Below, one piece after another: positions 5,605 to 13,113 of a stretch of 13,469 nt of DNA. The stretch is from contig DATJDB010000316.1 in the NCBI GenBank assembly GCA_035497635.1, positions 1-13,469 on the forward strand, written 5' to 3'. Source of the DNA: Serpens sp035497635 (GTDB lineage Bacteria; Pseudomonadota; Gammaproteobacteria; Pseudomonadales; Pseudomonadaceae). Every line of letters starts with the position of its first letter. The first letter of the stretch is position 1. The notes beneath the pieces were generated by a model. It did not search any database. It saw nothing but the letters and a program-made list of their open reading frames with translations, and was not told the origin of the DNA. The translations under genes were made by a program, and so were the position numbers.

Positions 5605-5979
5605 ATGGCAAAGCGGGGGAAGACATCACCGGCACATCGCTTCGGCGGCTGGGCAGGTTCGTGGTGGCGGCGCTGGCGCGCTCTGGAAGAGCGACAGCTT
5701 GAACGTGCGAAGTCGCGCGGCATGCGCCACGGCAGGCTGTTGGTGCGCTGTGTATTCAGAGGCGGCGATCTGCTGATACTGGCCGGCTTGCTGCTGGCGG
5801 GGTACGCGGTGGTGCTGCCCGTTCTATTGACGGTGGGGTTGATCTATCTGGCTACTCGAGCGCCAGAGGTTGATCTTGGAACTTCGCACCGGCAAACGTA
5901 CCCGGACGCTGATGAGATAGATCACCCGGAGCATCCCATTTGTTGGCCTGAGATTTATGACGATTGGGGGGCTTCTTAG
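5605..5979 (+). CDS. DUF3742-family membrane protein (124 aa)
   Basis: The small protein starts with the DUF3742-like phrase SPAHRFGGWAGSWWRRWRAL (compare the family's xxAERxGRWLGRGWRG). A basic linker follows, then a hydrophobic membrane region from about residue 52 to 82 (GGDLLILAGLLLAGYAVVLP and onward), and an acidic tail ending PEIYDDWGAS. GGAGG sits 6 bases upstream of the ATG at 5605-5607, which decides the start over an earlier in-frame ATG at 5533. In PAGI-2/ICEclc-like elements a DUF3742 gene regularly lies next to traG in the opposite orientation, as here. Its stop codon TAG is immediately followed by the reverse of the traG stop. Its role in transfer is unknown. Confidence 0.85.
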   Translation: MAKRGKTSPAHRFGGWAGSWWRRWRALEERQLERAKSRGMRHGRLLVRCVFRGGDLLILAGLLLAGYAVVLPVLLTVGLIYLATRAPEVDLGTSHRQTYPDADEIDHPEHPICWPEIYDDWGAS

Positions 5980-7509
5980 TTATTTCCTTTTTATGAGCGA
6001 CATTCCCAAATTAATCCCTTGTGAGCCTGCGTCCTGGCTGGTCTGAACTCCACGGTTCATCGCGCTTTGCATTGCAGCCCCGACCGAATACCCCGCCCAA
6101 CTCATCGCGCCGAGAAACAGCATCGGCAGCACGATGAACATGGCGCCCATCACGTAGGTGATCACCTGAGCAGTCACGGTGCCGTCATCGAGGCCCGCCG
6201 TGGGGAGGGTGAGGAGCAGTCGGTCACCCAGCGCTACGTTGTGGTACAGCGTGTCGAGCATGCTCGAGTCTACCCAGCGGGCCAGCTCCCACCAGAAGGT
6301 CAGCATGTGCAGGGTGAACAGCGCGAAGGTCAGGGTCATTAGCACCTTGAGCTGGTAGGTGCTGATCAGCAGGATCAGCGGTAGGCAGATGATGGTGGCC
6401 AGAATCAGGAACGCCTGGATCATCGGCAGTGCCGTGCGCAGGGCATTCAGCGAGGCGTAGTTGCCGAGCGAACCGATCGCCAGCCCGGTGTTGGTGGCCA
6501 AGTTGTTGAGGCGGTGCCCCAGCGAATCGCCCCGGCTGCCGCCGCCGTATTCCCGGTAGATCTGCCCGGGCGCCATGGTCAGCGCTTGCAGCCGTGGGCT
6601 GACCAGTTCGCGCAGGGTGATGTCCTGAATCTCGCCGGTCGAGCGGCCTGTCAGCCAGCTGCTGAGGCGCGTCCACAGGCTGGGATCGATCTGCTCGACC
6701 AGCCGGCTGCGTAGACCGATGCCGGCGTCGGCCCACCATTGCCGGCAGGAGGGGTAGCCGCCGCCGCTGTCGGGTTGTGGCAGGGTGGCGTCGCGCACGT
6801 CGTCATAGGGCCAGCTGGCGCGCGGCAGGCGTGAACGGTCCTGGGTGTAGTAGCCGGGGGTGTCGAGAAACAGGCGCGAGCCGATCCAGGACGTGTCGAA
6901 GTCCTCTTCCTTGCTCAGTACCGGGTGCTGGCTGAACAGCCGGGCGCGGGAGCGGCCGTAGCAGTCCTTGGTGAAATCGGCGACTTCCTGCAGCAGCACC
7001 TGGTCATGAATGCGCGTCTCGTCGATGTCCATGCGGATCTGGCGAATGTCGGGCGCACAGGGAATGGCGGCGGTACCGGCCGCCGTGACGCCCTTGCTGA
7101 GAGTATGCACCAGGTACCACCAGACCGGCACGTTGGCGGACTGGTCGCCGAGGGTATCGAAGGTCACGCCCCAGGCCGTTTCGCTGGGCTGGGCCACGCT
7201 GCTGCCGCAGCGCTGACTGGCCTGGGCATCTATGCGCAGGCTGGTCAGGTTCAGCGGCAGCAGCGGGGCGCAGGCGAACATCAGGACGAGGTAGGCCACC
7301 CACAGCCGGTTCTCGACCCGGGCCACCGAAAGCAGTCCCTTGTTGCCTTCGTCGGCGCCCTGCTGCCGGGCCGACAGCCATTCCTGCAGGATGATCGCGC
7401 CGAGTGGCGCGGCGAACAGGCCGGTGTCCAACAGCACGTTCCACAGGCCGTTGTTGATGATCCAGCCCAGCAGGGTGAGGTAGAACTCCAGGTAGCTGTT
7501 GGTGCTCAT
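5980..7509 (-). CDS. traG: TraG-N-domain conjugative transfer inner-membrane protein (509 aa)
   Basis: An integrating-conjugative-element TraG_N (PF07916) protein, a polytopic inner-membrane component related to F TraG/TraN-side mating-pair stabilisation. It starts STNSYLEFYLTLLGWIINNG and has membrane helices near residues 5-45 and 70-92. A large periplasmic loop contains paired cysteines (CGSS, CAPD, CYGR, CRQWW). A helical cluster follows at about 355-480, ending in a glycine-rich tail. The ATG at 7507-7509 follows AGGAG, which overlaps the end of the upstream small membrane gene with a 10-base gap. Gene order TIGR03756-TIGR03755-small protein-TraG is that of ICEclc/PFGI-1-type T4SS clusters. 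It ends flush against the convergent DUF3742 gene. Confidence 0.92.
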   Translation of the reverse strand: MSTNSYLEFYLTLLGWIINNGLWNVLLDTGLFAAPLGAIILQEWLSARQQGADEGNKGLLSVARVENRLWVAYLVLMFACAPLLPLNLTSLRIDAQASQRCGSSVAQPSETAWGVTFDTLGDQSANVPVWWYLVHTLSKGVTAAGTAAIPCAPDIRQIRMDIDETRIHDQVLLQEVADFTKDCYGRSRARLFSQHPVLSKEEDFDTSWIGSRLFLDTPGYYTQDRSRLPRASWPYDDVRDATLPQPDSGGGYPSCRQWWADAGIGLRSRLVEQIDPSLWTRLSSWLTGRSTGEIQDITLRELVSPRLQALTMAPGQIYREYGGGSRGDSLGHRLNNLATNTGLAIGSLGNYASLNALRTALPMIQAFLILATIICLPLILLISTYQLKVLMTLTFALFTLHMLTFWWELARWVDSSMLDTLYHNVALGDRLLLTLPTAGLDDGTVTAQVITYVMGAMFIVLPMLFLGAMSWAGYSVGAAMQSAMNRGVQTSQDAGSQGINLGMSLIKRK

Positions 7510-7519
7510 GCTCGCTCCT

Positions 7520-7813
7520 TCAGGCCCGCATGCCGCGACTGAGCTCGGTGGCCAGGATCAGCAGTGCGCAGACCGCTGCCAGCCGACGCCACGCGGTGCG
7601 CGCGGTCGGGTCCGTCCGCTGTCGGTCCACTTGCCACCAGAACGTGGCAATGGCGCCGTAGAGCAGCAGACGCCAGGCCAGCCAGTAGGGGGAACGGTGT
7701 GCCAGTGGGTAGGGCAGATCGGTCAGACTGTGGAGGCGGGTATTCAGCAAGGCGACCGTGAGCAGGAGCAGCGCTACGCCGGTGCCCAGCGCCGTCAGCC
7801 AGGGGCGACTCAC
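7520..7813 (-). CDS. Small membrane protein between TIGR03755 and traG (97 aa)
   Basis: A short hydrophobic protein with three likely membrane helices: about residues 6-24 (LTALGTGVALLLLTVALLN), 43-60 (SPYWLAWRLLLYGAIATFWW) and 75-90 (AWRRLAAVCALLILAT). The GTG start overlaps the preceding stop as GTGA, so translation is coupled, and AGGAG for traG lies right after its stop. I cannot name the family, but a small membrane protein in this slot is usual in ICE T4SS operons of this type. It probably belongs to the mating-pair-formation complex. Confidence 0.8.
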   Translation of the reverse strand: MSRPWLTALGTGVALLLLTVALLNTRLHSLTDLPYPLAHRSPYWLAWRLLLYGAIATFWWQVDRQRTDPTARTAWRRLAAVCALLILATELSRGMRA

Positions 7814-9174
7814 GGCTGGCCACTCGGTCCGGACTGGGCTTCGCGCAGCCGGCTGGGCTCGGGGTCGCCCTGCTGCACGGCGCGCGCGGCGGCCGTCGCT
7901 GCTTCCTGCCGCTCGAGGATCAGGCTGGCGGTATTGCCGGCAAGCATCTGACGCAGCTGCATCTCCGCTTGGAGGGCCTGGATCTCCCGCTCCAGGGTGG
8001 CGAGCTGGCGCTGCACCGCCTTGTGCGCCGGGGTGGCGGACTCGATATTCGGTTCGTGCTGACCGGCCAGCAGGGTGCGTTGCAACAGCAGGGCCTTGCC
8101 GATCACGTCGGAGAGGGCGGTCTCGCTGGCCAGGCGCCGGGCCAGCGTCACCTGGTCCGGATCGTCGCGCAGCGCCTCGATCACGCCCCGGCTGAGCATC
8201 AGCAGCGGACTCGATGCGGTGCTCAGGCTGTCGGCGGTGATGGGCTGCGAGCCGTCCAGCAGACCCTGCAGCGCCTGCAGGTGCTCGTGGTAGGTCTCCT
8301 GAATCAGTGGAGTCAGGCCGGTGCCGGCCCGGGCATGCAGGGTCTCGCAGTCATCGCAGGTGGCGATCTCGGTCTCGCCGAGCACGCGCACGGCCCAGTC
8401 GGCTGCCTGCTGCGGTGTGCTCCAGGTGCTGCACAGGGCGGCGCCGTTGCAGTCGGCGTCGAGGATGCCCTGGGTGTCGGTGGCCGGGCGGCTGTGCAGC
8501 AGGTTGTAGCCGGAGTGCACCAAGTCACGGGTGACGCGGATCAGTGGCTGGCCGCTGCCGCCGGCGGGCTGTCCGCCCACCCAGGTCACGCCCTGGTTGC
8601 CGCTGGCGGTTTCGGTGGCGCTGACCACGCTGACCGCATCCTGGCTTTGCTGCAGGTTCGCCTGCATGGCCTGGCCCTTGGCCAGGGAACCCCACGCACC
8701 CTGGCCGATGGCGTCGGCCATCTGCCGGGCCATGGCCTGGCAGGTCAGCTGCGAGCGGTCATAGTCGATGCGGCCCTGCATCACGCCGTTGCTGAGCAGC
8801 TCGTAGAGACCGGGGTTGGCGCGCTGGATGATCAGCGCCGGCAATGACATCACCGCCTGGGTGGCGTTCTGCACCACGCTGCCCATGATCTGCTGAAAGC
8901 CCTCGGTGACGCCGTTGAGCTGATTGCGCAGGGTGGTCTGCAGATCCATGTTTCCGCACATCAGATTGGCCCGCCAGGTGAGGCCGACACCAAGGCCGTC
9001 GGGGCGGTACAGCGAAGTGGGCGCGCCCACTGCCGAGCCGCCGCCCAGGGTGTAGAGCACCCGGTCATCCAGCACTTCGCCGCGGGTGCCGAGACGGTAA
9101 TCATCGGTGGCCGCATTTACGCCTGAGCAAACCAGGAGGGCTGCCAGAGGGAGGGTGCGGGCAGGTCGGCCCAT
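7810..9174 (-). CDS. Integrating conjugative element protein, TIGR03755 (PFL_4711) family (454 aa)
   Basis: An exported T4SS component, TraH-like in position. It has an N-terminal signal peptide (MGRPARTLPLAALLVCSGVNA), then DYRLGTRGEVLDDRVLYTLGGG and LMCGNMDLQTTLRNQLNG. A hydrophobic stretch follows with QAVMSLPALIIQRANPGLYEL, a feature typical of the family. Further on are CNGAALCSTW and CDDCETL cysteine pairs and a long coiled-coil-like C-terminal segment (about 385-440) rich in Q, E and L. A longer frame reaches 9426, but TAGGAGA sits 6 bases before the ATG at 9172-9174, and only this start gives a signal peptide. It lies 10 bases after the TIGR03756 stop and overlaps the next gene by 4. 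Confidence 0.92.
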   Translation of the reverse strand: MGRPARTLPLAALLVCSGVNAATDDYRLGTRGEVLDDRVLYTLGGGSAVGAPTSLYRPDGLGVGLTWRANLMCGNMDLQTTLRNQLNGVTEGFQQIMGSVVQNATQAVMSLPALIIQRANPGLYELLSNGVMQGRIDYDRSQLTCQAMARQMADAIGQGAWGSLAKGQAMQANLQQSQDAVSVVSATETASGNQGVTWVGGQPAGGSGQPLIRVTRDLVHSGYNLLHSRPATDTQGILDADCNGAALCSTWSTPQQAADWAVRVLGETEIATCDDCETLHARAGTGLTPLIQETYHEHLQALQGLLDGSQPITADSLSTASSPLLMLSRGVIEALRDDPDQVTLARRLASETALSDVIGKALLLQRTLLAGQHEPNIESATPAHKAVQRQLATLEREIQALQAEMQLRQMLAGNTASLILERQEAATAAARAVQQGDPEPSRLREAQSGPSGQP

Positions 9175-9184
9175 GTCGGTTCTC

Positions 9185-10144
9185 CTAGAAGGCGACGGTG
9201 CCAAGCAATACCTGGCCCTTGCGCTCGCAGCAGCTGTAGGGGCGCCAGAGCGCCCAGGCGTAGGCGCCGTCTTCGGCCTGTACGGCTTCGGTCGGAAACA
9301 CTGCGCAGCTGTCGCTCTGTTCGGGGAGCAGCGGCTGCCAGGCGTGCGTGGCAGGGTCGTTTTCCAGCACCGGGGGCGGCGGCCAGTAACCGTCCTTGGC
9401 GGGTGGGGTAAGTGGCAGGTAGACATGCGGCTGGCCGTTACGGGTGACCAGATCGGCAGCGCGCTGGGCCATCACCGCCGCGGCTTTGTAGTCGTCGGGC
9501 TGGATCAGAAAGCCATGGCGCGGGTAGACGTTGCCCCACATCTCGCCGTCGAACTGACTGCCCACCTCGCGCAGGCCGGGCGTCAGCGCTTCGGGGTAGA
9601 GGGTTTCGGGAATGGCGTGGCGCCAGGCGAGGGTGTCCAACGTGCTGAGAAAATAGGGCTGCAAGGCCGTTGCGCCGCTCGCGCACACCAGGCCGGACGC
9701 GGCGGCGAGTTGCGCCGCCACCCAGCCGCCGGGGTGGCCGATGGCGTCGACATTCTTGAAACGGGGCAGGTTGTCGCGGCGGGTATTGGGCGTGATCAGA
9801 TTGCCGCCGCCTTCGGCACCCGAAATCGGAGCGGACAGGATGGCCATTTCGGCCCAGGGGTTCTCGCCGGTGACGGCATAGCTGGAAACCACCAGGTCGG
9901 GATTGAAGTGCTGGACGCGGATGGAGGTTTCGATGTCGCAGCCGAACGGGGTGCAGGTCAGCCAGAAACACAGGCCGATGACCTGGTAATCGAGGCAACT
10001 GGGCGAGAGGGCCGACTGGGTCAGGCTGACGGTGTTCAGGGCCAAGGCCTGAAGCGAAAGCGCTTCCAGACTGAGAAGCCAATATCGTTGCGGACGTGCA
10101 GGGTGGGGTGGTGTGGCTCGAGAGCTGCGGGGTGGGCTGGCCAT
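9185..10144 (-). CDS. Integrating conjugative element protein, TIGR03756 (PFL_4710) family, TraU-like (319 aa)
   Basis: An exported, cysteine-rich TraU-like protein of the ICE mating-pair-formation system. After an N-terminal hydrophobic leader (about residues 20-37), the mature part starts ALNTVSLTQSALSPSC. It shows YQVIGLCFWLTCTPFGCDIE and later VVSSYAVTGENPWAEM, both hallmarks of this family, and closes with WRPYSCCERKGQVLLG, as TraU proteins do. No good ribosome site precedes the ATG at 10142-10144, so an internal start within the first 20 residues is possible. It is the first T4SS gene after the interrupted cassette on its upstream side. The TIGR03757 gene usually directly upstream is not visible. 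Confidence 0.92.
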   Translation of the reverse strand: MASPPRSSRATPPHPARPQRYWLLSLEALSLQALALNTVSLTQSALSPSCLDYQVIGLCFWLTCTPFGCDIETSIRVQHFNPDLVVSSYAVTGENPWAEMAILSAPISGAEGGGNLITPNTRRDNLPRFKNVDAIGHPGGWVAAQLAAASGLVCASGATALQPYFLSTLDTLAWRHAIPETLYPEALTPGLREVGSQFDGEMWGNVYPRHGFLIQPDDYKAAAVMAQRAADLVTRNGQPHVYLPLTPPAKDGYWPPPPVLENDPATHAWQPLLPEQSDSCAVFPTEAVQAEDGAYAWALWRPYSCCERKGQVLLGTVAF

Positions 10145-10224
10145 GGGCGCGTCATCCGAAAGGAAACGCGCACAGAATTAGCTCAGATCAAGAGCGTATT
10201 CAGCGCATAAATTGAAATCGATAC
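10145..10224. other. Junction between the T4SS operon and the interrupted cassette
   Basis: These 80 bases separate the stop of the IS-split gene from the TIGR03756 gene. No gene, strong hairpin or clear ribosome site is visible. The usual tight coupling of ICE T4SS genes is missing here, which fits a cassette boundary. Confidence 0.4.
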
Positions 10225-10484
10225 CTACGCATTTCCCAATCTCGCCACGCCGGGCAGGGTCAGATGGAGCTCCTTGGCCTGGTAGCCGGCGATGGCGATG
10301 AAGATACCCTCGGAACTGCCATTCTCGACGCGGGTGAGGCCCTCGGCCTGCAGCTGGGGTTTGAACAGCAAGATGAGCAGGGCCCGCAGTTCCTTGCCCC
10401 GTTGCTCGGTCGAGTCGGCCCAGCGACGTGCCCGGCCCCAGCAGCACTGTTCGAGGAACAGCTGCATCTCGCTGTCCTTGAGCC
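10225..10484 (-). pseudogene. 3' fragment of IS66-interrupted gene (joins to 12855-13107)
   Basis: This is the C-terminal part of a gene split by the IS. Reading across the repaired junction gives YFAWDKWLKDSEMQLFLEQC in one frame, and the fragment ends PGVARLGNA at the stop 10225-10227. An internal ATG (10465-10467) could start an 80-residue remnant, but it has no reason to be expressed. The pattern of a membrane helix, then W-rich DxxxxxLExCxxG, then a beta-rich tail loosely recalls the C-terminus of VasX/BTH_I2691-type T6SS effectors. That is a tentative call from memory. Confidence 0.7.
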
Positions 10485-10492
10485 ACTTGTCC
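10485..10492. repeat. Left target-site duplication of the IS66 element
   Basis: ACTTGTCC occurs here and again at 12855-12862, immediately outside the two ends of the IS. Eight bases is the duplication length known for the IS66 family, and its perfect conservation points to a recent insertion. Confidence 0.95.
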
Positions 10493-10516
10493 GTAAGCGT
10501 TCAGCCAAGTCACCTT
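10493..10516. repeat. Left terminal inverted repeat of the IS66 element
   Basis: It begins GTAAGCG, the IS66-family terminal motif, and shares CACCTT at its inner end with the right repeat. Confidence 0.93.
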
Positions 10517-10528
10517 CCGAACTCCAGC

Positions 10529-10580
10529 ATTAAGGGCGATGGTGTCCGCGTATTTTTAAGCGGACGCGACCGTCCTTAAT
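10529..10580 (+). promoter_or_regulatory. Long imperfect hairpin in the tnpA leader
   Basis: The arms of 21 bases (10529-10549 and 10560-10580) start ATTAAGG/CCTTAAT and close on TCCGC/GCGGA, with 17 of 21 positions pairing and a 10-base AT-rich loop. It ends 12 bases before the tnpA ATG and abuts the ribosome site (CAGGA). Such leaders in insertion sequences can hide the ribosome site or stop outside transcription. This function is inferred. Confidence 0.5.
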
Positions 10581-10592
10581 GTCAGGATTTCC

Positions 10593-10910
10593 ATGCGCCA
10601 ACGAAGCTCTTACCCCAAACCGTTCAAGGCCCAGGTTGTTCAGGAATGCCTGCAACCGGGTGCGACCGTCTCCAGCGTTGCCATCAGCCATGGCATCAAC
10701 GCCAACGTCATTCGCAAATGGCTACCGCTTTATCGAGATCAGCTACCGGCGGCGTTGCCGGCATTCGTTGCAGTGAGGGCTACGCCCAAACGGCCGGCTG
10801 ACGCAGCGGTGATTATTGAGTTAGCGCTTGGCGAACAGTCAGTCACGGTGAAATGGCCCGCTTGCGATCCGGAAGGCTGCGCCCGTTTTGTCCGTGGGCT
10901 CGCCCTATGA
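10593..10910 (+). CDS. tnpA: IS66-family accessory protein TnpA (105 aa)
   Basis: A helix-turn-helix protein of the IS3/IS911-OrfA-like transposase superfamily (IS66 TnpA). The N-terminal part reads YPKPFKAQVVQECLQPGATV, then AISHGINANVIRKWL, the usual helix-turn-helix and recognition helix. The C-terminal part is the conserved beta segment of the family (VIIELALGEQSVTVKWP). CAGGA lies 6 bases before the ATG. Its stop overlaps the tnpB start as ATGA. In this family TnpA is needed with TnpB for efficient transposition by TnpC. Length is normal and nothing looks broken. Confidence 0.93.
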   Translation: MRQRSSYPKPFKAQVVQECLQPGATVSSVAISHGINANVIRKWLPLYRDQLPAALPAFVAVRATPKRPADAAVIIELALGEQSVTVKWPACDPEGCARFVRGLAL

Positions 10911-11242
10911 TCCGCATCGATAGCATCTGGCTTGCCACTGAACCGATGGACATGCGCGCCGGCACCGACACCGCGCTGGCTCGTGTGGTGGCAGTATTCG
11001 GTGCGGCGAAGCCGCACTGCGCTTATCTCTTTGCCAATCGTCGCGCCAACCGCATGAAAGTCCTGGTGCATGACGGCGTGGGGATCTGGCTGGCCGCGCG
11101 GCGATTGCACCAGGGCAGATTCCACTGGCCAGGCATCCGCCACGGTTCGGAAGTCGAGCTCGACAGCGAGCAACTTCAGGCCTTGGTACTCGGCCTGCCC
11201 TGGCAGTGGGTCGGTGTGGCCGGTGCGATCACAGTGCTGTAG
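10907..11242 (+). CDS. tnpB: IS66-family accessory protein TnpB (111 aa)
   Basis: IS66 Orf2-like protein (PF05717 type). The sequence shows IWLATEPMDMRAGTDTALA, then the family's AYLFANRRANRMKVLVHD and GIWLAARRLHQGRFHWP, and the end LVLGLPWQWVG, all characteristic. The ATG overlaps the tnpA stop by 4 bases, so it is coupled to tnpA. Its biochemical role is not defined; it is required for full IS66 transposition in studied members. Sixty-one bases with no visible gene separate it from tnpC. Length is normal. Confidence 0.95.
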   Translation: MIRIDSIWLATEPMDMRAGTDTALARVVAVFGAAKPHCAYLFANRRANRMKVLVHDGVGIWLAARRLHQGRFHWPGIRHGSEVELDSEQLQALVLGLPWQWVGVAGAITVL

Positions 11243-11303
11243 CGCGTGCCATTAGCCCATCGCGTTATCTCCGCCGAGCGCCTGCGCTGGCACAATCAGC
11301 GGC

Positions 11304-12839
11304 ATGACGCCCTCGCCCAATCTCGACCAACTGACACCTGAGCAACTGCGCGCACTGGCCGCGCAGTTGCTGTCGCACGTCGATGCGCTGGGCAAGAAGA
11401 TCCACCGCGATCAAACCATCATCGAACAGCTCACCCATGAAATTGCATGGTTCAAGCGACACAAGTTTGCCAAGCGCAGCGAGCAACTGAGTCCCGCGCA
11501 AGGTAGCTTGCTGGACGATCTGCTCGACACGGACATCGCCGCCATCGAGGCGGAACTGAGAGCCCTCAATCCTCCGGCGGCTCCGGCTGAACCCCGCCAA
11601 CAGCCCAGGCGCGCTCCGCTGCCAGCCCAGTTTCCGCGCACCGTGATCCATCACGAGCCAGAGAACACCCAATGCGCCTGCGGTTGCCAGCTGCAACGCA
11701 TCGGCGAAGACATCAGCGAAAAGCTCGACTACACCCCGGGCGTGTTCACCGTCGAACAGCATGTGCGTGGCAAATGGGCCTGCCGCCGCTGTGAAACACT
11801 CATCCAGGCGCCGGTACCGGCCCAGGTGATTGAAAAGGGCATCCCCACCGCCGGGTTGTTGGCCCACGTGATGGTGGCCAAGTTCGCCGATCACTTGCCG
11901 CTGTACCGGCAGGAGAAAATCTTTGGCCGTGCCGGCCTGGCCATCGCGCGCTCGACACTGGCGCAGTGGGTCGGGCAAACCGGCGTGCAGCTCCAGCCGC
12001 TGGTCGAGGCGCTGCGCGAAGCCGTGCTGGCCGAACGCGTGATCCACGCTGACGAAACCCCGGTACCCATGCTCGCCCCTGGCGAGAAGAAAACCCATCG
12101 GGCTTACGTCTGGGCCTACAGCACAACGCCCTTCTCCGATCTGAAGGCCGTGGTGTACGACTTCAGTCCCAGCCGTGCGGGCGAACATGCCCGCAACTTC
12201 CTCGGCCCATGGAACGGTAAGCTGGTCTGCGACGACTTCGCCGGCTACAAGGCCGGCTTCGCGCAGGGCATCATCGAAATCGGCTGCATGGCCCACGCTC
12301 GGCGCAAGTTCTTCGACCTGCACGCGGCGAACAAGAGCCAACTGGCCGAGCAGGCGCTGCACTCCATTGCCGGGCTGTATGAAGTTGAACGCCAAGTGCG
12401 CGACATGAGCGATGAAGATCGCCGGCGAATACGACAGGAAAAGGCTGTACCGATCCTCGACGCGCTGCATGACTGGATGCTGGCCCAGCGTGAACGGGTG
12501 CCCAACGGCTCAGCCACGGCAAAAGCCTTGGATTACAGCCTCAAACGCTGGCTGGCACTGACTCGCTATGTCGAAGATGGTGCTGTACCCATCGACAATA
12601 ACCAGGTTGAAAACCAGATCCGGCCATGGGCCCTGGGGCGCTCGAACTGGCTGTTTGCCGGATCATTGCGCAGCGGCAAACGGGCGGCGGCGATCATGAG
12701 CCTGATCCAGTCGGCGCGGATGAACGGGCATGATCCGTACGCCTACCTAAAAGACGTGCTGACGCGGCTGCCGACACAGCGAGCAAGCGGGATCGGCCAA
12801 CTGCTGCCGCACAACTGGATACCCGCCAGCAAGGTGTGA
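11304..12839 (+). CDS. tnpC: IS66-family DDE transposase TnpC (511 aa)
   Basis: The catalytic transposase. Domains in order: an N-terminal leucine-zipper-like helix (about 5-85, LTPEQLRALAAQLLSHVDAL onward); a zinc-binding domain with C124, C126, C128 and C160, C163; a helix-turn-helix region (AGLAIARSTLAQWVG); then the DDE core. Catalytic residues are D250 (HADETPVPM), D310 or D311 (CDDFAGYK) and E436 (NNQVENQIRPWALGR). The typical FAGS segment and an IS66 C-terminal domain follow. The stop codon lies inside the right terminal repeat. No strong ribosome site precedes the ATG, so translation may depend on upstream coupling. It appears complete and potentially active. Confidence 0.97.
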   Translation: MTPSPNLDQLTPEQLRALAAQLLSHVDALGKKIHRDQTIIEQLTHEIAWFKRHKFAKRSEQLSPAQGSLLDDLLDTDIAAIEAELRALNPPAAPAEPRQQPRRAPLPAQFPRTVIHHEPENTQCACGCQLQRIGEDISEKLDYTPGVFTVEQHVRGKWACRRCETLIQAPVPAQVIEKGIPTAGLLAHVMVAKFADHLPLYRQEKIFGRAGLAIARSTLAQWVGQTGVQLQPLVEALREAVLAERVIHADETPVPMLAPGEKKTHRAYVWAYSTTPFSDLKAVVYDFSPSRAGEHARNFLGPWNGKLVCDDFAGYKAGFAQGIIEIGCMAHARRKFFDLHAANKSQLAEQALHSIAGLYEVERQVRDMSDEDRRRIRQEKAVPILDALHDWMLAQRERVPNGSATAKALDYSLKRWLALTRYVEDGAVPIDNNQVENQIRPWALGRSNWLFAGSLRSGKRAAAIMSLIQSARMNGHDPYAYLKDVLTRLPTQRASGIGQLLPHNWIPASKV

Positions 12840-12854
12840 TGCCCGCTCGCTTAC
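12831..12854. repeat. Right terminal inverted repeat of the IS66 element
   Basis: Read on the minus strand it starts GTAAGCG and reaches CACCTT 24 bases in, matching the left repeat. The tnpC stop codon lies within it. Confidence 0.93.
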
Positions 12855-12862
12855 ACTTGTCC
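12855..12862. repeat. Right target-site duplication of the IS66 element
   Basis: A perfect second copy of ACTTGTCC, directly outside the IS end. It codes the DK of the split gene's FAWDKW junction on the minus strand. Confidence 0.95.
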
Positions 12863-13107
12863 CAGGCGAAGTACAGCCCTTCGACCAGCAGCACAAGCCA
12901 ACTGACCGGCACCATGCGCAGGCTGAACCAGCTCATCGCCTGGGCGGTGGTCCACTGGTTGGTGATGACCATCCAGGTGGCGTAGCCGCTCAGCCCGGCC
13001 TGCGTGCCCATCAGGCCGCTCATGGCGCCTTCCCGACCCAGGCGCGCCAAATGGTCGGTGGTCCAGTAGGCGTCTTCCTTCTGCATTTCGAAGATGAGTT
13101 TCGCCAT
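12855..13107 (-). pseudogene. 5' fragment of IS66-interrupted membrane protein gene (joins to 10225-10484)
   Basis: The fragment starts MAKLIFEMQKEDAYWTTDHL and contains one or two hydrophobic helices, around residues 39-50 and 64-82 (VPVSWLVLLVEGLYFAW), before the insertion point. Joined to the 3' fragment with one target copy removed, it gives 513 bases, or 170 codons, in frame. Three codons upstream of the ATG the same frame has a TAA, so this is either a separate gene or the tail of a longer one cut by a stop. The ribosome site is weak. A T6SS VasX-like effector tail is the best guess, with low certainty; the IS insertion should abolish function. Confidence 0.7.
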
Positions 13108-13113
13108 CGCCAG

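Larger units (their letters stand above)
10493..12854 (+). mobile_element. Complete IS66-family insertion sequence (2362 bp)
   Basis: The element has tnpA, tnpB and tnpC in the standard IS66 order on the plus strand. Its 24-base terminal inverted repeats (10493-10516 and 12831-12854) start GTAAGCG and end CACCTT, with 17 of 24 positions matching. Eight-base direct duplications ACTTGTCC flank it. All three genes look intact and the catalytic DDE residues are present, so it may be active. It splits a 170-aa gene lying on the opposite strand. The particular ISfinder name cannot be given from sequence alone. Confidence 0.97.

Noticed and set aside
5187..5723. Minus-strand open frame (178 codons) across the ardC/DUF3742 spacer
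   Set aside because: It overlaps the DUF3742 coding start and the ardC start, is rich in R, P and S with no domain, and has no ribosome site.
7969..8847. Plus-strand open frame (292 codons) opposite TIGR03755
   Set aside because: Antisense to a gene with a signal peptide, good ribosome site and family motifs; no motif of its own.
9175..9426. Upstream extension of the TIGR03755 reading frame
   Set aside because: It runs through the end of TIGR03756 with a low-complexity composition; the start at 9174 has a strong ribosome site and a signal peptide.
9107..10210. Long plus-strand open frame (367 codons) opposite TIGR03756
   Set aside because: It is antisense to two well-supported T4SS genes, has no recognisable domain, and its composition (G, Q, A, R rich) is what high-GC antisense frames give.
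11265..12470. Minus-strand open frame (401 codons) opposite tnpC
   Set aside because: A shadow of the IS66 transposase; the tnpC frame carries all catalytic and structural motifs.
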